NCBI GenBank assembly: GCA_030550695.1
Contig: JAUQOX010000098.1
Span: 1-9,680 of the forward strand
Direction of reading: 5' to 3'
DNA length: 9,680 bases
Source: Gemmatimonadota bacterium
GTDB taxonomy: Bacteria; Gemmatimonadota; Gemmatimonadetes; Longimicrobiales; Gaopeijiaceae
The notes under the pieces were generated by a model. It was not told the DNA's origin. It saw only the letters and a program-made list of their open reading frames with translations, and did no database searches. Shown one piece after another: positions 6,496 through 9,680 of this stretch (positions are counted from its first letter, which is position 1; every line of letters begins with the position of its first letter). Both the position numbers and the translations under genes were made by a program.

Positions 6496-6523
6496 GGCCT
6501 AAGTTGCGGAAGAGATAGGTCAA
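6496..6523 (-). promoter_or_regulatory. Weak candidate promoter for the phosphatase gene
   Basis: On the minus strand TTGACC (6523-6518) is followed after 16 bases by TAGGCC (6501-6496). The -35 half equals the one proposed for the kinase gene, but the -10 half is poor. The 132-bp gap between the divergent phosphatase and S51 genes holds no other clear signal. Confidence 0.2.
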
Positions 6524-6576
6524 ACCGAGAACCGGAGCAAGGGTCTACGGGTTCCGCAAAGGGGGATCCAAGGCGC

Positions 6577-7734
6577 ATGGGACAGAAGGTCTTCCGGATT
6601 GCGCTGGGGTGGGTGGGGTTCGTTGCCGTAGCGGCCTGCGGAAAGGGAGGTACCCCGGCAGAGCCCGGGGGGCCGAGCCCGGGGGAGGGGACGTGCCCGG
6701 CTCCCCCCTTGGGCATCAGTGTGGGAGGGTCTCCGGCATCTCGGGATGCCCAAACGGTGCCCCTGCGCCGACTGGTCCTCATGGGTGGAGGCCCGGAGGA
6801 GGACTCGGCAGCCCGTCTTTTCGTCGAGGGGGCCAACGGGGGGGATGTGGTGATCCTCCGGGCGCAGGGATCGCTCACCAGCTATCCCGGCTATTTCCTC
6901 TCCACCCTTGCCCCGTCGCCCCGCCCGGCCTCGGTGGTGACCGTCCGGACGGATCAGCCCGCCGCCGGAGGAGACCCGGCGGTTCTGTGTCGTCTTTCCC
7001 GGGCCGAAGCGGTCTGGTTGGCCGGCGGCGATCAGTGGGACTACCTGGGCGGCTGGCCCGCTGTGCTCCACGATTCCTTGGCCGCGCTGGCTTCCAGGGG
7101 CCGAACGTTCGGCGGGACGAGTGCCGGAAGTATGGTGCTGGGAGAAGCGGCCTTCGACGCCAAGCTGGGATCGGTGACCTCCGCCCAGGCCCTGGCGGAT
7201 CCCCTGCGGCCGGAAGTGAGCCTTTCCTTTCCCCGCTTCTCCCAGGCTGAACTACGGGGCGTTTTGGTGGACACGCATTTTTCCGAGCGCCAGCGGGAAG
7301 GCAGGCTCTTGGCGTTCCTGGCCCGTTTCCTGACTGCGGCGGCCCGGGACGAGGTGGTGGGGATAGGCCTGGACGAGGGCACGGCGCTGGTGGTGGAAGG
7401 GGGTCGTTGGAGGGCGTATGGGCCCGCCGGGAAGGGGGTCTGGCTCTATCGGGTCCGGGGGCCGGCGACCCTGCGGGGCGGCTCGTCCCTGGAGCTTTCG
7501 GGAATCGAGCGAGCGGCGCTGGTCCCCGGCCAGGAGGGGAGATGGCCCTTCCCCTTCGGGGAAGCCCGTCGAACCCTGCTCCGGGTGACGGGGGGGAGGG
7601 TGGAGGTGGTGGGCGAACTCCCTTCCCCGTCCCTTTCCGGCGGCCCTCCCCAGGAAGACCCGGGTGAAGGGGGGGCCGGGGGGACCCCGGGCCCGGGGGG
7701 GTCGGTGGTGGTGAGAGGGGGCGGAAGGCAGTAA
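6577..7734 (+). CDS. Cyanophycinase-like (peptidase S51 family) lipoprotein
   Basis: This 385-residue protein starts with a lipoprotein signal peptide whose lipobox is VAAC (Cys21), so the enzyme should be anchored outside the cytoplasm. After a Pro/Gly linker (24-60) comes a cyanophycinase-type fold (about 63-275): LVLMGGG (67-72), WLAGGDQ (147-153), the nucleophile elbow GGTSAGSM (Ser182) and VDTHFSERQREGRL (His234), which matches the family's D-x-HF-x-x-R-x-R-x-GRL signature. GIGLDEGTALVV (262-273) is also typical. Cyanophycinases are serine peptidases that cut the beta-Asp-Arg polymer; related exported proteins may act on other beta-aspartyl or isopeptide bonds. No cyanophycin synthetase is seen here. 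The tail (350-385) is Gly/Pro low complexity encoded by G-rich DNA. The start at 6577 is chosen because it directly precedes the signal peptide; the open frame reaches upstream to 6304. AAGG at 6570 is a weak ribosome site. Confidence 0.85.
   Translation: MGQKVFRIALGWVGFVAVAACGKGGTPAEPGGPSPGEGTCPAPPLGISVGGSPASRDAQTVPLRRLVLMGGGPEEDSAARLFVEGANGGDVVILRAQGSLTSYPGYFLSTLAPSPRPASVVTVRTDQPAAGGDPAVLCRLSRAEAVWLAGGDQWDYLGGWPAVLHDSLAALASRGRTFGGTSAGSMVLGEAAFDAKLGSVTSAQALADPLRPEVSLSFPRFSQAELRGVLVDTHFSERQREGRLLAFLARFLTAAARDEVVGIGLDEGTALVVEGGRWRAYGPAGKGVWLYRVRGPATLRGGSSLELSGIERAALVPGQEGRWPFPFGEARRTLLRVTGGRVEVVGELPSPSLSGGPPQEDPGEGGAGGTPGPGGSVVVRGGGRQ
7583..7600 (+). repeat. G-rich motif, copy 2 of 3 (possible quadruplex)
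   Basis: GACGGGGGGGAGGGTGG at 7587-7603 is identical over 17 bases to 32-48. GGGTGACGGGGGGGAG at 7583-7598 is identical over 16 bases to 9651-9666. This copy is inside the S51 coding region. It can be read as four G-tracts with short loops. It may be shared low complexity rather than a true repeat family. Confidence 0.4.
7662..7701 (+). other. Dense G-tract region with a palindrome at the 3' end of the S51 gene
   Basis: Five G-tracts (7662-7664, 7669-7675, 7678-7683, 7689-7691, 7695-7701) with loops of 4, 2, 5 and 3 bases fit the quadruplex pattern on the coding strand, so the mRNA could also fold. Within it CCCCGGGCCCGGGG (7685-7698) is a perfect 14-base palindrome. The stretch encodes a Gly/Pro-rich tail. 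Confidence 0.5.
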
Positions 7735-7751
7735 ACTTCCCTGGCCTTCAA

Positions 7752-7793
7752 GGGGTCTGCCTGCCCTCGCAAGGGGGAAGGGGTTGGCAGCCC
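7752..7793 (+). other. Possible stem-loop in the S51-ALDH gap
   Basis: GGG-T-CTGCC (7753-7761) can pair with GGCAGCCC (7786-7793), an 8-bp stem with one bulged T. A small inner hairpin is possible: CCCT (7764-7767) with AGGG (7772-7775). It lies in the 98-bp gap before the aldehyde dehydrogenase and could be a weak terminator or a 5'-leader structure. No U-tract follows. Confidence 0.25.
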
Positions 7794-7818
7794 AGGTGAC
7801 GAGGAGACCCGAACCGCT

Positions 7819-7825
7819 GGAAGGG
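7819..7825 (+). promoter_or_regulatory. Ribosome binding site of the aldehyde dehydrogenase gene
   Basis: GGAAGGG lies 7 bases before the ATG at 7833 and supports that start. It is one of only two well-spaced Shine-Dalgarno sequences in the window. Confidence 0.6.
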
Positions 7826-7832
7826 TGGCCCC

Positions 7833-9392
7833 ATGTACGATTTCATAAGCAGACTTGGCATCGAAGAGGTCAATCTGGGAGGGTTCTGCGGGGATTGGAT
7901 GGGCTCGGGCCCCTCCCTCCCCGTCTACACCCCCATAGACGGAAGCCGGATCGGGGAGGTGAGGCAGGTTTCCCCGGAAGAGTTCGACACGATCCTCGGA
8001 AGGGCCCATGAGGCTTTCCTCCACTGGAGGACGGTACCTGCCCCCAAGCGGGGAGAGATCGTCCGCCAGTTGGGTTATGCCCTACGGCAACGGAAGGAAG
8101 ACCTGGGAGCTCTGGTGACCCTGGAGATGGGGAAGATCCTGGCGGAGGGGGAAGGGGAAGTCCAGGAAATGATCGACATCTGTGACTTCGCCGTCGGCCT
8201 TTCCCGACAGCTGTACGGTCTGACCATGGCCTCCGAGCGGCCGGACCATCACATGCGGGAGCAGTGGCATCCCTTGGGGGTGGTGGCTGTGATCAGTGCC
8301 TTCAATTTCCCGGTGGCGGTATGGAGCTGGAACGCCGCGCTGGCCTGCGTCTGCGGCGATTCGGTCCTGTGGAAACCGGCCTCCAAGACCCCCCTCACGG
8401 CCATTGCCGTCACCAAGATCGCCGCCGAGGTGTGCCGGGCCAATGGGGTGGATCCGGCCATTTTCAGTCTCGTGATCGGGCCCGGTTCCACCGTGGGGGA
8501 ACGCATCCTTCGGGACAAGAGGATCCCCCTGGTGTCGGCCACCGCAGGGTGCGACGTGGGGCGCAGGGTCGCCTCGGTGGTGGGGGAACGATTGGGGCGG
8601 ACCATTCTGGAGCTGGGCGGGAACAACGCGGTGATCATCACGCCCAGCGCCAATCTGGACCTGGCCATCCGGGCCGTGCTTTTCGGGGCCGTGGGCACCG
8701 CCGGCCAGCGCTGTACCACCACTCGGCGCATCATCGTCCATGCCTCCGTCAAGGAGGAGTTCGTCCGACGGCTGGTGGCGGCGTATCGGTCCATCCGCAT
8801 CGGCAATCCCTTGGATCGCAAGACCATCATGGGGCCGGTGGTGGCCGAGCAGACGATCCGGGACGTGGAGCGGGCCATGGCCCGGGTGAGAGAGCTGGGG
8901 GGGAGGATCCTCTACGGAGGAGAGCGTCTCTCGGGGCCCGAGTACCCCGGCGGTCTTTACCTGACCCCCTGCATCGCCGAGGCGGAGAATCACTGGGACA
9001 TCGTCCAGGAGGAAACCTTCGGGCCCATTCTCTACATCATCACCTACGGGAACCCTGCTTCCACGCCGGCCCAGGCGGTGGAGGAGATCGAGGAGGCCAT
9101 TGCTCTGCAGAACGGCGTCCCCCAGGGGCTGTCTTCGGCCATCTTCACCGAAAACCTGAGGGAAGCGGAGACCTTCCTCTCCCATCGGGGGAGCGACTGC
9201 GGGATCGCAAATGTGAACTTGGGGACCAGCGGGGCTGAAATCGGCGGCGCCTTCGGAGGGGAAAAGGACACGGGCGGCGGGCGCGAGGCGGGCTCCGATT
9301 CGTGGCGCTACTACATGCGCCGACAGACCAATACCGTGAACTGGAGCACGGCCCTCCCCCTGGCCCAGGGGATCAAGTTCGGCGAGGAGTAG
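7833..9392 (+). CDS. ALDH7-family aldehyde dehydrogenase (antiquitin / piperideine-6-carboxylate dehydrogenase-like)
   Basis: This 519-residue protein is a complete NAD(P)-dependent aldehyde dehydrogenase. Visible landmarks are ISAFNFPVAV (Asn158), KPAS (Lys181), LELGGNNA (general base Glu260), GTAGQRCTTTRR (catalytic Cys294), QEETFGP (Glu394) and the C-terminal GAEIGGAFGGEKDTGGG with MRRQTNTVN and LPLAQGIKF. The GQRCTT context and the C-terminal block are signatures of the ALDH7 (antiquitin) family, which oxidises alpha-aminoadipic semialdehyde in lysine breakdown; bacterial members are called AmaB or Pcd. The substrate is inferred from the family only, as no other lysine-catabolism gene is present. 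The usual cofactor-loop sequence SATGSTxxG reads SATAGCDVG (235-243), so a normally conserved Gly and Ser/Thr pair is changed. The start has a good ribosome site. It lies 98 bp behind the S51 lipoprotein gene on the same strand. Confidence 0.93.
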   Translation: MYDFISRLGIEEVNLGGFCGDWMGSGPSLPVYTPIDGSRIGEVRQVSPEEFDTILGRAHEAFLHWRTVPAPKRGEIVRQLGYALRQRKEDLGALVTLEMGKILAEGEGEVQEMIDICDFAVGLSRQLYGLTMASERPDHHMREQWHPLGVVAVISAFNFPVAVWSWNAALACVCGDSVLWKPASKTPLTAIAVTKIAAEVCRANGVDPAIFSLVIGPGSTVGERILRDKRIPLVSATAGCDVGRRVASVVGERLGRTILELGGNNAVIITPSANLDLAIRAVLFGAVGTAGQRCTTTRRIIVHASVKEEFVRRLVAAYRSIRIGNPLDRKTIMGPVVAEQTIRDVERAMARVRELGGRILYGGERLSGPEYPGGLYLTPCIAEAENHWDIVQEETFGPILYIITYGNPASTPAQAVEEIEEAIALQNGVPQGLSSAIFTENLREAETFLSHRGSDCGIANVNLGTSGAEIGGAFGGEKDTGGGREAGSDSWRYYMRRQTNTVNWSTALPLAQGIKFGEE

Positions 9393-9446
9393 CGTCCCCG
9401 GAAGGGTAGCCCGATCCCCTGGTTCCCCCCTGGGTTTCGGGCCGTC

Positions 9447-9463
9447 GGGCTCTAAGGGAGCCC
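9447..9463. terminator. Hairpin between the aldehyde dehydrogenase and a convergent gene end
   Basis: GGGCTC (9447-9452) and GAGCCC (9458-9463) form a perfect 6-bp stem with a 5-base loop, TAAGG. It lies 54 bases after the dehydrogenase stop and 16 bases after the proposed minus-strand stop at 9480. A second pair, GCCCGA at about 9408-9413 and TCGGGC at about 9437-9442, lies just upstream. There is no U-tract. Confidence 0.4.
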
Positions 9464-9479
9464 AGGTCGGGTAAGGCGT

Positions 9480-9680
9480 TCAGACGGCGGGGCACGCCCC
9501 GGCGGCGACTGCCCTTTGCCAGCAGGGAGCCACCTGCGACAGGGGGGTCGAGATGAGGCCCCGCGCCCAGAATCCTTCGGGGGCGGGGATGGCTTCACCC
9601 CCTTGGCGGGCGAGATCGGTCTTCTCCGCCACGAACAGGAGTTCCGCCCGGGGTGACGGGGGGGAGAGGGGCGGCTGGAG
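9480..9680 (-). CDS. Probable C-terminal fragment of an unrecognised protein, cut by the window edge
   Basis: On the minus strand an open frame enters at the window end and runs 66 codons to TGA at 9482-9480. Its third codon positions are strongly G/C (about 55 of 66), as in the other genes here. The translation includes AELLFVAEKTDLARQGGEAI and ends AVAAGACPAV. No family is recognised and no start lies in the window. It would be convergent with the aldehyde dehydrogenase, with the 9447-9463 hairpin between them. In DNA this GC-rich open frames also occur by chance, so the call is tentative. The remaining stretch 9393-9479 shows only the hairpins. Confidence 0.45.
   Translation of the reverse strand, partial: LQPPLSPPSPRAELLFVAEKTDLARQGGEAIPAPEGFWARGLISTPLSQVAPCWQRAVAAGACPAV
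9651..9671 (+). repeat. G-rich motif, copy 3 of 3
   Basis: GGGTGACGGGGGGGAG (9651-9666) is identical to 7583-7598 and shares GACGGGGGGGAG with 32-43. It is followed by A and GGGG, so it too can be split into four G-tracts with short loops. It lies within the tentative minus-strand gene end. Confidence 0.35.

Noticed and set aside
6304..6576. An N-terminal extension of the S51 lipoprotein by 91 residues
   Set aside because: It would overlap the phosphatase gene and bury the signal peptide, whose Met at 6577 directly precedes the hydrophobic core.
8535..8561. A frameshift pair as the cause of the odd dehydrogenase loop
   Set aside because: Trial shifts of one base did not restore the usual GST sequence, and the frame is open and well conserved on both sides.
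8082..9185. A 367-codon minus-strand frame opposite the aldehyde dehydrogenase
   Set aside because: The composition is that of a shadow frame, and the plus strand encodes a full ALDH7 protein.
1..9680. CRISPR arrays, insertion sequences, tRNA or rRNA genes
   Set aside because: No spaced direct repeats, transposase-like frames, terminal inverted repeats or tRNA-like cloverleaf sequences were seen by reading.

Overview
The window is GC-rich bacterial DNA. Strong G/C bias at third codon positions, GTG as well as ATG starts, lipobox-type signal peptides and Hanks-type Ser/Thr kinase signalling genes suggest a high-GC, diderm-type bacterium with lipoprotein export. The gene mix would fit Acidobacteriota, Gemmatimonadota, Myxococcota or a related lineage, but nothing here fixes the phylum. 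No mobile element, CRISPR array, tRNA or rRNA was seen.

Layout: (1) 72-2626, minus strand: a lipoprotein with a beta-domain, a Gly-rich linker and a TPR-like helical part, followed 65 bp later by a beta-CASP metallo-beta-lactamase ribonuclease. (2) 2853-5526, plus strand: a membrane-anchored Ser/Thr protein kinase, then a protein with one canonical and one degenerate FHA domain. (3) 5578-6444, minus strand and convergent with the FHA gene: a PP2C-family phosphatase with a proline-rich tail ending in a Trp cluster. (4) 6577-9392, plus strand: a lipoprotein with a cyanophycinase-like (S51 peptidase) domain, then an ALDH7-family aldehyde dehydrogenase. (5) 9480-9680, minus strand: the probable 3' end of an unrecognised gene that continues past the window.

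The centre, about 2.8-6.4 kb, reads as a compact phospho-signalling cassette. It holds a writer (kinase with N-terminal zinc ribbon and a C-terminal extracytoplasmic region), a reader (FHA protein with a candidate phospho-threonine in its linker) and an eraser (PP2C). The divergent lipoprotein could supply an envelope partner, but that is inference from position only. The ribonuclease and aldehyde dehydrogenase look like ordinary metabolism or RNA-processing genes.

The most notable observations are the placement of a PEGA-like domain on the cytoplasmic side of the kinase's membrane segment, the degenerate second FHA domain with a linker threonine, the Trp-rich phosphatase tail, a changed cofactor-loop sequence in the aldehyde dehydrogenase, and a G-rich motif found three times that can form G-quadruplexes. 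Hairpins without U-tracts sit after the ribonuclease, the FHA/phosphatase pair and the dehydrogenase.
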